A model generated the notes under the pieces. That model saw only the letters and a program-made list of their open reading frames with translations, was not told where the DNA came from and did not search any database. The translations under genes and the position numbers were made by a program. From contig CAWIEX010000002.1 in the NCBI GenBank assembly GCA_963835295.1, forward strand, positions 248,001 through 312,000: DNA of 64,000 nt, written 5' to 3'. This document shows positions 47,086 to 56,444 of the stretch, piece after piece. Each line of letters opens with the position of its first letter. Position 1 is the first letter of the stretch. The DNA comes from JAOPZW01 sp963835295. Lineage in GTDB: Bacteria > Actinomycetota > Thermoleophilia > Solirubrobacterales > Solirubrobacteraceae.

Positions 47086-47744
47086 TCAGGCGCGAGAAGA
47101 CGGGCGCGGACGAGTTCAAGGTCCGCCAGCGCCGCGCGCAGCAGATGCTGCGCGGCGAGCTCGAGGGCGACGAGCTCGAGCAGCACGTCCGCGAGTCGAT
47201 CATCACCACGACGCTCGACAAGGCCGTCGGCTGGGCGCGCGGCAACGCGCTGTTCCCGATGACCTTCGGCCTGGCCTGCTGCGCCATCGAGATGATGTCG
47301 ATCGTCGCCTCGCGCGTCGACGTGGCCCGCTTCGGCTTCGAGGCCTTCCGCGCCTCGCCGCGCCAGGCCGACCTGCTCATCATCTCCGGGCGCATCTCGA
47401 TCAAGATGGCGCCGGTCGTCCGGCGCATCTACGACCAGATGCTCGAGCCGAAGTACTCGATCGCGATGGGCGCCTGCTCGTCGTCGATGGGCGTCTTCAA
47501 CAACTACGCCATCGTCCCGGCGGACAAGTTCATGCCGGTCGACGTCCACGTGCCCGGCTGCCCCCCGCGGCCCGAGGCGCTCATGCACGGCATCCTGCGG
47601 CTGCGGGCGATGATCCAGGACGACCCCAGCCTGGGCTGGCGCGAGCGCTACAACGCCGTCGGCACCGAGGAGCTCGTGCCCGACGCGCCGACGGGCGGGC
47701 CGGCCGTCAACGTCTATCCGCCGGGGGACACCGCGGGTGCCTGA
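47076..47744 (+). CDS. nuoB: NADH-quinone oxidoreductase subunit B
   Basis: 222 residues from ATG 47076 (GGAGGAGG upstream), overlapping nuoA by 10 nt. Cluster N2 ligands Cys68-Cys69, Cys134 and Cys162 (FGLACCAIEMM, GACSSSMGVF, PGCPPRPEA). It transfers the electron to quinone. Confidence 0.96.
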   Translation: MEIVRREKTGADEFKVRQRRAQQMLRGELEGDELEQHVRESIITTTLDKAVGWARGNALFPMTFGLACCAIEMMSIVASRVDVARFGFEAFRASPRQADLLIISGRISIKMAPVVRRIYDQMLEPKYSIAMGACSSSMGVFNNYAIVPADKFMPVDVHVPGCPPRPEALMHGILRLRAMIQDDPSLGWRERYNAVGTEELVPDAPTGGPAVNVYPPGDTAGA

Positions 47745-48246
47745 CGCGACGGGCCTCGAGCTCCTGGCCCAGGAGCTGCGCGAGAGCCAGCCGGACGCCG
47801 TGCGCGACACCGAGCACTTCCGCGGCAAGGCGGCGCTGCACGTCGACCCGGCCGCGGTGCGCGCGACGCTGCTCTTCCTGCGCGAGAAGGGCTTCGAGTT
47901 CCTGGCCAGCGTGCACGGCCTGGACTACTACCCACAGGAGCCGCGCCTGGGGGTGCAGTACGAGCTGCTGAGCATGGCCAACCTCGACCGCATCACGGTC
48001 AAGCTCCGCGTCCCCACCGACGCCGCGCGCGTGGAGTCGGTCACGGCCGACTGGCCGACGGCCAACCACCAGGAGCGCGAGGTCTTCGACATGTTCGGCG
48101 TCGTCTTCGACGGCCACCCCGACTTGCGCCGGATCCTCATGCCCGAGGACTACGAGGGCTTCCCGCAGCGCCGCGACTTCCCGATCGGCGGCGAGCCGGT
48201 CCTCTTCACCAAGGACGAGGCCTTCGGGCGCGACTACACGGCATGA
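47737..48246 (+). CDS. nuoC: NADH-quinone oxidoreductase subunit C
   Basis: 169 residues from GTG 47737. 30-kDa subunit signature ERE(V)FDMFGVVFDGHPDLRRILMPEDYEGFPQRRDFP. Separate from nuoD, unlike the nuoCD fusion of enterobacteria. Overlaps nuoB and nuoD. Confidence 0.95.
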   Translation: MPDATGLELLAQELRESQPDAVRDTEHFRGKAALHVDPAAVRATLLFLREKGFEFLASVHGLDYYPQEPRLGVQYELLSMANLDRITVKLRVPTDAARVESVTADWPTANHQEREVFDMFGVVFDGHPDLRRILMPEDYEGFPQRRDFPIGGEPVLFTKDEAFGRDYTA

Positions 48247-49496
48247 CCGAGATCTCCGACTACCGCCGCCAGGAGGACGCGATCGACGTCAACGCCCCGC
48301 GCCAGCCGGTGGTGCAGGGCGAGGGCGTCGAGCAGGAGCTGCTGACCATCAACTTCGGCCCGCACCACCCCGCCACGCACGGGGTCCTGCGGCTCCTCGT
48401 CCACCTCGAGGGCGAGGTCGTGCGCGACCTCAAGCCAATCATCGGCTACGTCCACACCGGCATCGAGAAGACGGCAGAGGACAAGAGCTATTGGAAGGTC
48501 GTCCCCATCGTCGAGCGGATGGACTACCTCGCCTACTACTTCAACGCGATGGCCTACTGCGGGGCCGTCGAGACGCTCGTGGGCGTCGAGGTGCCCAAGC
48601 GCGCGCAGTACCTGCGCGTGATGCACCTCGAGCTCAACCGCATCATGAGCCACCTGGTGTGGCTGGGCACGAGCGCGCTGGACCTCGGCGCGATCTCGAT
48701 GTTCTGGTACTGCTTCCGCGAGCGCGAGACGATCCTCGACCTCTTCGAGATGTCGTCGGGCCAGCGCATGCACACGCGCTACATCCAGGTCGGCGGCGTG
48801 ATCGACGACATCCCCGCCGGGTTCGGCGAGCGCCTGCGCGCGTTCTGCGAGATCATGCCCGACCGCATCGACTCCTATCGCGACCTGCTGGCGAAGAACG
48901 AGATCGTCCTGCAGCGCCTGCGCAACGTCGGGGCCCTGGGGCAGGAGGAGCTGCTGGCGCTCGGCGTCACGGGCCCGCTGCTGCGCTCGGCCGGCTACCC
49001 GTGGGACCTGCGCAAGGCGATGCCGTACTCCTCCTACGAGGACTTCGACTTCACGATCCCGGTCGGCACGCTGGGCGACAACTACGACCGCTTCTTCGTG
49101 CGCATCGCCGAGATGTACGAGTCGGTGAAGATCATCGAGCAGTGCCTCGAGGGCCTGCCCGAAGGCCCGTTCATCACCGAGGACCGCAAGGTCGCGCTCC
49201 CGCCCCGCTGGGAGCTCGCGACCTCGATGGAGGCCCTCATCCACCACTTCAAGCTCGTGACCGAGGGCTTCCGCGTGCCGCCGGGCGAGGCCTACTACCC
49301 GATCGAGTCGCCGCGCGGCGAGCTCGGGTGCTTCGTGCGCTCCGACGGCTCGAGCAAGCCGGCGCGCGTGCACATGCGCGACCCGTCGTTCGTGAACCTG
49401 CAGGCCACCGCGCCGATGGTCAAGGACCTCTACATCGCCGACATGATCGCGACCCTCGCGGCGCTGGATCCCATCCTCGGAGGAATAGACCGGTAA
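48243..49496 (+). CDS. nuoD: NADH-quinone oxidoreductase subunit D
   Basis: 417 residues. FGPHHPATHGVLRLLVHLEGE forms the quinone site with a conserved His; also YLDYYFN-type region ERMDYLAYYFNAMAYC and SPRGELGCFV at the C-terminus. ATGA overlap with nuoC; stop/start TAATG with nuoE. Confidence 0.96.
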   Translation: MTEISDYRRQEDAIDVNAPRQPVVQGEGVEQELLTINFGPHHPATHGVLRLLVHLEGEVVRDLKPIIGYVHTGIEKTAEDKSYWKVVPIVERMDYLAYYFNAMAYCGAVETLVGVEVPKRAQYLRVMHLELNRIMSHLVWLGTSALDLGAISMFWYCFRERETILDLFEMSSGQRMHTRYIQVGGVIDDIPAGFGERLRAFCEIMPDRIDSYRDLLAKNEIVLQRLRNVGALGQEELLALGVTGPLLRSAGYPWDLRKAMPYSSYEDFDFTIPVGTLGDNYDRFFVRIAEMYESVKIIEQCLEGLPEGPFITEDRKVALPPRWELATSMEALIHHFKLVTEGFRVPPGEAYYPIESPRGELGCFVRSDGSSKPARVHMRDPSFVNLQATAPMVKDLYIADMIATLAALDPILGGIDR

Positions 49497-50128
49497 TGGC
49501 GATCGACCCGACACGCGTGCCGCGCTTCGGGCACGGCTCGCGGGTTCCCGGCTGGGACCAGGCGGCGGACCTGACCAAGGACCCCGAGGAGGTCCCCGAT
49601 CCCGCCACCACGCCGGTGCCCGAGGAGCTGCGCACGGCCATCGAGGCCTACATGGCGCGCTACCCCGACCCTCGCTCGGCGGCGATCCCGGCCCTGCACG
49701 CGATGCAGGAGATGTACGGGTGGTGCACGCCGCAGGGCATGGAGCAGGTGGCGTGCGTCATGCGCCTGACGCCGGCCTATGTCATCTCGGTGGCCACCTT
49801 TTACGACATGTTCTTCACGCAGCCGGTGGGGCGCCACGACGTCTTCGTGTGCACCAACATCTCCTGCTCGCTGCGCGGCGCCGACGAGCTGTTCGCTGCC
49901 TTTCATGAGCACGGCGGCAACGACCCCGAGCTCAACATCCGCGCCTTCGAGTGTCTGGGCGCCTGCGACATGGCGCCGATGGCCTCGATCGACGGCAACT
50001 ACGTGGGGCCGATCCGCCCCGACGAGGTGCCCGGCGTGCTCGACGCGGTGCGCCGCGGCGAGGAGCCGCTGCCCGAGCGCCAGCTCGAGGGCATGAAGTC
50101 CGCCGACCCGAGGGCCGCCTCGTCGTGA
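49496..50128 (+). CDS. nuoE: NADH-quinone oxidoreductase subunit E
   Basis: 210 residues from ATG 49496. Binds the 2Fe-2S cluster N1a through Cys119, Cys124, Cys153 and Cys157 (CTNISC, CLGAC). Thioredoxin-like fold; N-terminus about 40 residues longer than the minimal domain. Confidence 0.95.
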   Translation: MAIDPTRVPRFGHGSRVPGWDQAADLTKDPEEVPDPATTPVPEELRTAIEAYMARYPDPRSAAIPALHAMQEMYGWCTPQGMEQVACVMRLTPAYVISVATFYDMFFTQPVGRHDVFVCTNISCSLRGADELFAAFHEHGGNDPELNIRAFECLGACDMAPMASIDGNYVGPIRPDEVPGVLDAVRRGEEPLPERQLEGMKSADPRAASS

Positions 50129-51438
50129 GTGAGCTGCTGCTGTTCAAGGACATCGACGAGCCCGATCTTCATCAGATCGCGATCTACGCGCGCCGCGGCG
50201 GCTACGAGGGCCTGCGCAAGGCGCTGTCCATGACGCCCGCCGAGGTCCTGCACGAGCTCGAGGTGTCGGCCATCCGCGGGCGCGGCGGCGCCGGCTTCGC
50301 CATGGGCAAGAAGATCTCCTTCCTGCCCAAGGGCACGATGGACAAGTACCTCGTCTGCAACGCCGACGAGTCCGAGCCGGGCACGTTCAAGGACCGCGAG
50401 CTCTTGCAGAAGAGCCCGCACATGCTGATCGAGGGCATGCTCATCGCGGCCTACGCGGGCGGCATCTCGCGCTCCTTCATCTACATCCGCGGCGAGTACG
50501 AGCTGCAGGCCCAGCGCCTCGAGGCCGCCGTCGAGGAGGCCAGGGCCGCCGGTTACATCGGCGAGCGCATCCTCGGCTCGGACTTCACGCTGAGCATGTG
50601 GGTGCACCGCGGCGCGGGCGCCTACATCTGCGGCGAGGAGACGGCGCTGCTGGACTCGCTGGAGGGCAAGCGCGGCAACCCGCGCCTGAAGCCGCCCTTC
50701 CCGGCCAACCAGGGCCTCTATCAGGGCCCGACGCTGATCAACAACGTCGAGACGCTGGCCACCGCGCCGCACATCCTGCGCATGGGCGGCGAGGAGTACG
50801 CCAAGCTCGGCACGACCGGCTCGACCGGGACCAAGCTCGTCTCGGTCTCCGGCCACGTCAAGCGCCCCGGCAACTTCGAGATCGAGCTGGGCATCCCATC
50901 GCGCGACATCATCTACGGCCTGGCCGGCGGGCCGCCCGACGGCCACGAGGTCAAGCTGTGGTTCCCCGGCGGCTCGAGCGCCCCGGTGCTGACCAAGGAC
51001 GACCTCGACCTCGCCTACGACTTCGACACGCTGGCCAAGGCCGGCTCGATGCTGGGCTCGGGTGCGATCATCGTCGTCGACGACTCGACTTCCGTCGTGG
51101 ACGTCGCGATGAAGACGGCGAAGTTCTACCGGCACGAGTCCTGCGGGAAGTGCACGCCGTGCCGCGAGGGCACGAACTGGACCGTCAAGATGCTCGAGCG
51201 CGTCGACTCGGGCGAGGCCACCCCGATGGACCTGGACATCATGGCCGCCGTCCAGGAGAACATCATCGGCAACTGCCTGTGCGTGCTGGGTGACGCGATG
51301 GCGATGCCGATCGGCTCGATGATCGCCAAGTTCCGCGACGAGTTCGAGGCCCATATCGAGGCCGCCCGGGCGCGCAACGAGCGCGCGACCACCGACGAGG
51401 CGCCGCCGGAGGCCGTGATCCAGGGGGCGGTGGCCTAG
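50125..51438 (+). CDS. nuoF: NADH-quinone oxidoreductase subunit F
   Basis: 437 residues from GTG 50125. NADH/FMN site RGRGGAGFAMGKK and GAYICGEETALLDSLEGKRG; 4Fe-4S cluster N3 in SCGKCTPCREGT plus a later Cys in GNCLC. Entry point of NADH electrons. Confidence 0.96.
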   Translation: MSELLLFKDIDEPDLHQIAIYARRGGYEGLRKALSMTPAEVLHELEVSAIRGRGGAGFAMGKKISFLPKGTMDKYLVCNADESEPGTFKDRELLQKSPHMLIEGMLIAAYAGGISRSFIYIRGEYELQAQRLEAAVEEARAAGYIGERILGSDFTLSMWVHRGAGAYICGEETALLDSLEGKRGNPRLKPPFPANQGLYQGPTLINNVETLATAPHILRMGGEEYAKLGTTGSTGTKLVSVSGHVKRPGNFEIELGIPSRDIIYGLAGGPPDGHEVKLWFPGGSSAPVLTKDDLDLAYDFDTLAKAGSMLGSGAIIVVDDSTSVVDVAMKTAKFYRHESCGKCTPCREGTNWTVKMLERVDSGEATPMDLDIMAAVQENIIGNCLCVLGDAMAMPIGSMIAKFRDEFEAHIEAARARNERATTDEAPPEAVIQGAVA

Positions 51439-53889
51439 TGCCGCGCCCCGAGCAGCGGATGATCACGCTCTCGATCGACGGGATCGAGGTCACGGCGCCC
51501 GAGAACGCGATGCTGGTCGACGCCGCCAAGTACGGCGACGTCGAGATCCCGGTCTTCTGCTACGAGCCCAAGCTCGGCGCCCCGGTGGGCGCCTGCCGCA
51601 TGTGCCTCGTCGAGGTCGAGGGCATCCCCAAGCTGCAGACCGGCTGCTCGACGCCGGTCAAGGACGGCATGGTCGTCCACACCCAGACCGACCGCGTCAG
51701 GCAGGCGCAGGAGGCGGTCGTCGAGTTCCTGCTCATCAACCATCCGCTCGACTGCCCGGTGTGCGACAAGGGCGGCGAGTGCCCGCTGCAGGACATCTCC
51801 TTCGGCTGGGGCGGGGGGCGCTCGCGCTTCATCGAGCCCAAGCGCCACTTCCAGAAGCCGCTCGCCCTCAGCCCGCTGGTCGCCATCGACCGCGAGCGCT
51901 GCATCCTCTGCTACCGCTGCGTGCGCTTCAGCCAGGAGATCGCCGAGGACTACCAGCTCATCCTCGAGGAGCGCGGCGCCGCACACCTACGTCTCGACCT
52001 TCGACGGGCACCCGTACGTCGCGCCCTTCAGCGGCAACATCATCGAGCTGTGCCCGGTGGGCGCGCTGACCTCGCAGCCCTACCGCTTCCGCGCGCGCCC
52101 GTGGGACATCGAGGGCTCGGGCTCGGTGTGCGGGCTGTGCGCGAGCCAGTGCAACGTCAGCTTCACCGTCCGTGACGACCGCGTCCTGCGCGTGCTCGGG
52201 CGCGACCACCCCGAGGTCGACGACGGCTGGCTGTGCGACCGCGGGCGCTTCGCCTACCAGTCGATCCACGTCGACGAGCGCGTGACGCGGCCGATGATCC
52301 GCGACGGTGGCGAGCTGCGCGAGGTCTCCTGGGAGCGCGCGCTCGACGAGGCGGCCTCGGCGCTGCAGCGCGCCAACGGGCGCGTCGGCGCGATCGCCGG
52401 CGGTGTGACGACCAACGAGGAGGGCTTCCTCCTGCAGCGCCTGATGCGCGAGGGGCTGCAGTCGCCCGATCTCGACTCGCGCGCGGGCGGGGCCCTGGCC
52501 CTCGGGGTGCACCGCGCGCTGGGCGCCCCCGGCGCGCAGGCCACGGTGGCCGACCTCGAGTTCGCCCACTCGGTGCTCGTGCTCGACTGCGAGCCCGTCG
52601 ACGACATGCCGATCGTCGACCTGCGCATCCGCAAGGGCGTGCGCCGCCACGGCGTGAAGCTCGCGGTGGCCACCAGCCGCCCGTCGTCGCTGGATCGCAA
52701 CGCCGCCTCGAGCATCCGCTTCGCCCCGGGCGGCGGCGAGGCCTTCCTGCTCGCGCTGTCGGCGGCCTTCGACCTGGGCCGGCGCTCGGAGGCCGAGCGC
52801 CTCGCGCAGGCGGCGGGCGTCGAGTTCGACGCCCTGCGCGCGCTGGTGCGCACGCTGCAGGCCGGCGAGGACGTCGTCGTCCTCTACGGCGAGCGCCTGG
52901 TCTCCGGGCCGCGCGGCGCCGAGGCCGCCCGCGCGCTCCTCGACCTGGCCGGGCGCCTGAGCCTGCTCGGCGGCCGCGAGGGCGCGGGCCTGCTCTGCGT
53001 GCCCGCCTCCCCCAACGGGCGCGGGCTGGCCGAGGCGGGCGTGCTGCCCAACGCCGGCCCCGGGTTCTCCGAGACCGCGCCCGGACGCGACGCCGCGGCG
53101 ATCGCGGCCGCCGCCCGCGAAGGCGAGCTGACCGCGCTCTACCTGCTGCACGCAGACCCGGTGACCGAGCTGCCCGGCCGCGCCGGGTGGGAGTCCGCGC
53201 TGGAGCGCGCCACCACCGTCATCGCCCACGCCAACTTCCTCACCGACGGCGTGCGCGAGCACGCCACCGTCGTGTTCCCGGCCGAGAGCTATGCCGAGAA
53301 GGAGGGGACGCTGACGCACCCCGACGGTCGCCTGCAGCGCCTGCGCGCGGCGATCGGCCATCCCGGCGACGTGCGCGCGGAGTGGTCGGTCATCGCCGAG
53401 GTGGCCCGGCGCGTGGGCCTGGATCTCGGCCTCCTCACCGGGCCGATGGCGACCGCCCAACTCGTCGCGGCCGTGCCCTTCTACGCCGGGCTGACCCTCG
53501 ACGAGATCGGCGGCAGGGGCGTGCGCTGGCAGGCCCGCGACGCCGCCGGCGCCTTCCCGGCCGCCGAGGCCTCGGCGCCCGAGGGCGAGCCGCCGGCCGC
53601 GCCGGTGCCCAACGGCCGCCTGCGTCTGGGCACCTTCCGCTCGATCTGGAACGCCACCGAGGTGCGGGTGTCGCCCGCGCTGCACTTCCTGCACCCGCAG
53701 ATGCGCGTGGAGATGGCGCCCGCGGACGCCCAGCGCCTCGAGCTCTTCCAGGGCGACCACGTCGTCGTCGGCTCCGACGGGCAGGTGGTCGACGCCACCG
53801 TCACGCTGCGCGCGGCCACGCCGGAGGGCACCGTCTTCCTGGAGACCAACGCGCTCGAGGGCCCGCTGGTGGAGGTGCGCAAGGCGTGA
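51438..53889 (+). CDS. nuoG: NADH-quinone oxidoreductase subunit G (apparent frameshift)
   Basis: Starts at GTG 51438. The N-part carries 2Fe-2S (CYEPKLGAPVGACRMC...C), the HxxxC motif NHPLDCPVCDKGGECPLQD and CILCYRC. Around 51975-51983 (gcgcggcgccgcac) the frame shifts by one extra base; HTYVSTFDGHPYVAPFSGNIIELCPVGALTS and the molybdopterin-oxidoreductase-like C-part (CGLCASQCNV...) continue to 53889. The gene is essential for complex I and all neighbours are intact, so an assembly indel is more likely than a true mutation. Combined product about 816 residues. Confidence 0.9.
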
Positions 53890-54911
53890 CAGGCCTGCCC
53901 CTCGCCGAGGTCGGCTATTTCGAGCCGTGGTGGATGCAGATCCTCAAGGGGATCGTGATCTTCGCCGTCGGCCTGCAGCTCGTGCCCGTCGTGCTCGTCG
54001 TCGAGCGCAAGCTCCTCGGGCGCTTTCAGAACCGCTACGGGCCCAACCGCGTCGGCCCCTTCGGGGTCCTGCAGCCGATGGCCGACATCATCAAGCTCAT
54101 CACCAAGGAGCAGTTCCGCCCGCGCACGTCGATCGGCTGGCTCTTCGCGCTCGCGCCGCTGATCTCGATCATGACGGCGGTCGCGGCCTTCGCGATCATC
54201 CCCTTCGGCGACACGGTCGACATCTTCGGCACCAAGACCGGGCTCTACGGCCTCGACGTCTCGATCGGCCCGCTCTACCTCTTCGCCTTCGGCGCCGTGG
54301 CCTTCTACGGGATCATGCTCGGCGGCTGGGCCTCGGGCTCGAAGTACTCGTTCCTCGGCGCGATGCGCGCCGCCGCGCAGCTCATCTCCTACGAGGTCTC
54401 GCAGGGGCTCGCGCTCGTCGGCGTGGTCATGACGGCCGGCACGCTGTCGCTGACCGGGATCGTCCACGCCCAGGAGGGCATGTGGTACTTCATCCCGCAG
54501 CTCGTCGGCTTCCTCATCTTCCTGACAGCGTCGTTCGCGGAGGCCAACCGGCCGCCCTTCGACCTCGTCGAGGCCGACGCCGAGCTCGTGCAGGGCTACA
54601 TGACCGAGTACGGCGGCGCGCGCTTCGCGTCGTACTACTTCGCCGAGTACCTCAACGTGCTCGTCGTCTCGGGCATCGTGACGACCGTCTTCTTCGGCGG
54701 CTGGCTGCTGCCGTTCGGGATCGACCCGCCGACGTGGGTCGACCCCTTCGTGGTCCTGGCCAAGATGAGCTTCGTCGTCATCTTCTTCATCTGGATCCGC
54801 GCCACGCTGCCGCGCCTGCGCTACGACCAGCTCATGAGCTTCGGTTGGAAGGTGCTGCTGCCGCTGGCGACGATCAACGCCTTGGTGACCGCGATCGTGG
54901 TGGTGGCATGA
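53886..54911 (+). CDS. nuoH: NADH-quinone oxidoreductase subunit H
   Basis: 341 residues from GTG 53886, eight transmembrane segments. Quinone-site signatures RYGPNRVGPFGVLQPMADIIKL and EANRPPFDLVEADAELVQGYMTEYGG. GTGA overlap with nuoG, which also supports the nuoG C-terminal frame as coding. Confidence 0.96.
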   Translation: MTGLPLAEVGYFEPWWMQILKGIVIFAVGLQLVPVVLVVERKLLGRFQNRYGPNRVGPFGVLQPMADIIKLITKEQFRPRTSIGWLFALAPLISIMTAVAAFAIIPFGDTVDIFGTKTGLYGLDVSIGPLYLFAFGAVAFYGIMLGGWASGSKYSFLGAMRAAAQLISYEVSQGLALVGVVMTAGTLSLTGIVHAQEGMWYFIPQLVGFLIFLTASFAEANRPPFDLVEADAELVQGYMTEYGGARFASYYFAEYLNVLVVSGIVTTVFFGGWLLPFGIDPPTWVDPFVVLAKMSFVVIFFIWIRATLPRLRYDQLMSFGWKVLLPLATINALVTAIVVVA

Positions 54912-55453
54912 CTCCCAAGTGGGATCCGGCGAACGAGGACGTCGTGGAGGTCATCCGCAGCCCGCAGCCCAGCGGCCCTGGGGGCACCTACCGCGCCTTC
55001 GGCGAGACGCTGCGCGGGCTGAAGACGACCTTCCGCCGCGGCGTCGTGGCCGGGGTGACGACCTTCCAGTACCCCGAGGAGAAGGTGCCCGTCTACCCGC
55101 GCTTCCGCGGCCGGCACCGCCTGCACCGCTTCGAGGACACGGGCCTGGAGAAGTGCGTCGGCTGCTCGCTGTGCGCCGCCGCCTGCCCGGCGGACTGCAT
55201 CCGCGTCGTCGCCGCCGAGAACACGCCCGAGCATCGCGTGAGCGCCGGCGAGCGCTACGCGGCGGTCTACGAGATCAACCTCGCGCGCTGCATCTTCTGC
55301 GGCTACTGCGAGATCGCGTGCCCGTTCGACGCGATCACCATGGGCAACGACTACGAGATGTCCGACTACGAGCGCCCGGACCTCATCTTCACCAAGGAGA
55401 TGCTCCTGGCCGAGCCCTTCGAGCGCGCGCCGCTGCGCCGCGAGGGGGAGTAA
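54908..55453 (+). CDS. nuoI: NADH-quinone oxidoreductase subunit I
   Basis: 181 residues. Two 4Fe-4S motifs (N6a, N6b): CVGCSLCAAACP and CIFCGYCEIACP. ATGA overlap with nuoH. Confidence 0.96.
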   Translation: MTPKWDPANEDVVEVIRSPQPSGPGGTYRAFGETLRGLKTTFRRGVVAGVTTFQYPEEKVPVYPRFRGRHRLHRFEDTGLEKCVGCSLCAAACPADCIRVVAAENTPEHRVSAGERYAAVYEINLARCIFCGYCEIACPFDAITMGNDYEMSDYERPDLIFTKEMLLAEPFERAPLRREGE

Positions 55454-55468
55454 GACCCCCGTAATCCC

Positions 55469-56146
55469 ATGGCCGAGGTCTTCTTCTTCATCGCGGGCAT
55501 CGGCGCCGTCTGCGGCGCGGTCGGGGTGGTGATGGTGCGCAACCCCTTCTACTCGGTGCTCGCGCTCGTCTTCCACCTGCTCTCGCTCGCGGCCCTGTTC
55601 CTGCTGCTGCAGGCGCAGTTCGTCGCGGCCGCGCAGGTCGTCGTCTACGCGGGCGCCGTGATGGTGCTCTACGTCTTCGTCGTGGCCTACGTCGGCGGCG
55701 CGGACCCGACCAACCTGCGCCCGCCCGTGGGGCGCGGCCAGCGGGTGGTCGCGGTGCTCTTCGGGCTGGCGCTCTTCATCGAGCTGGCCATCGCCGTGCT
55801 GGGCTCGGGCCTGAAGGCGATCTCCACCGACGGCCCGACCGTGAGCGCGACCTTCGGCAGCCCCGAGAACATCGGCCAGCTGCTGCTGACGCAGTTCCTG
55901 CTCCCCTTCGAGGTTGCCTCCTTCCTGCTGCTCATCGCCGCCGTGGGCGCCGTGGTCCTCGCGCGCCGGCGCGGCGGCATCGGCGCCGACGAGGAGGATC
56001 GCGTCGCGGTGATGGACTTCCGGCTGCCGCCGGACATCGGGACCATGGCCGAGGCGGTCGGCGGGCGCAGCACGCGCGAGCCGCTCGAGCTCGGCTCGGG
56101 GGGCGGCGAGACGAGCCGTGGGCGAGACCCGGAGGGCGGCTGGTGA
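55469..56146 (+). CDS. nuoJ: NADH-quinone oxidoreductase subunit J
   Basis: 225 residues, five transmembrane helices. AQVVVYAGAVMVLYVFVV is the conserved TM3 pi-bulge region. The C-terminal tail (about 50 residues, Gly/Glu/Arg-rich) is longer than in E. coli. Confidence 0.94.
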   Translation: MAEVFFFIAGIGAVCGAVGVVMVRNPFYSVLALVFHLLSLAALFLLLQAQFVAAAQVVVYAGAVMVLYVFVVAYVGGADPTNLRPPVGRGQRVVAVLFGLALFIELAIAVLGSGLKAISTDGPTVSATFGSPENIGQLLLTQFLLPFEVASFLLLIAAVGAVVLARRRGGIGADEEDRVAVMDFRLPPDIGTMAEAVGGRSTREPLELGSGGGETSRGRDPEGGW

Positions 56147-56442
56147 GCCTCGACTGGTACCTCGTCGTCAGCGCGCTGATCTTCTCGATCGGCGCCGCCG
56201 GCGTGCTCACGCGCCGCAACCCGCTCGTCGTCCTGCTCTGCCTCGAGCTCATGCTCAACGCGGCCAACATCGCGCTCATCGCCTTCTCGCGCATGTGGAA
56301 CAACGGCGACGGCCAGATCTTCGCGATCATCGTCATGGTGGTGGCGGCCTGCGAGGTGTGCATCGGCCTCGGTCTCGTGGTCGCGCTGTATCGCCGGCGC
56401 CTGCCAATCGACATCGACGAGATCCGGGAGCTGCACGGCTAG
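56143..56442 (+). CDS. nuoK: NADH-quinone oxidoreductase subunit K
   Basis: 99 residues from GTG 56143, three transmembrane helices. Proton-path glutamates in LLCLELMLNAANIAL and the later AACEVCIGLGLVVAL. Overlaps nuoJ by 4 nt. Confidence 0.95.
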   Translation: MSLDWYLVVSALIFSIGAAGVLTRRNPLVVLLCLELMLNAANIALIAFSRMWNNGDGQIFAIIVMVVAACEVCIGLGLVVALYRRRLPIDIDEIRELHG

Positions 56443-56444
56443 CG

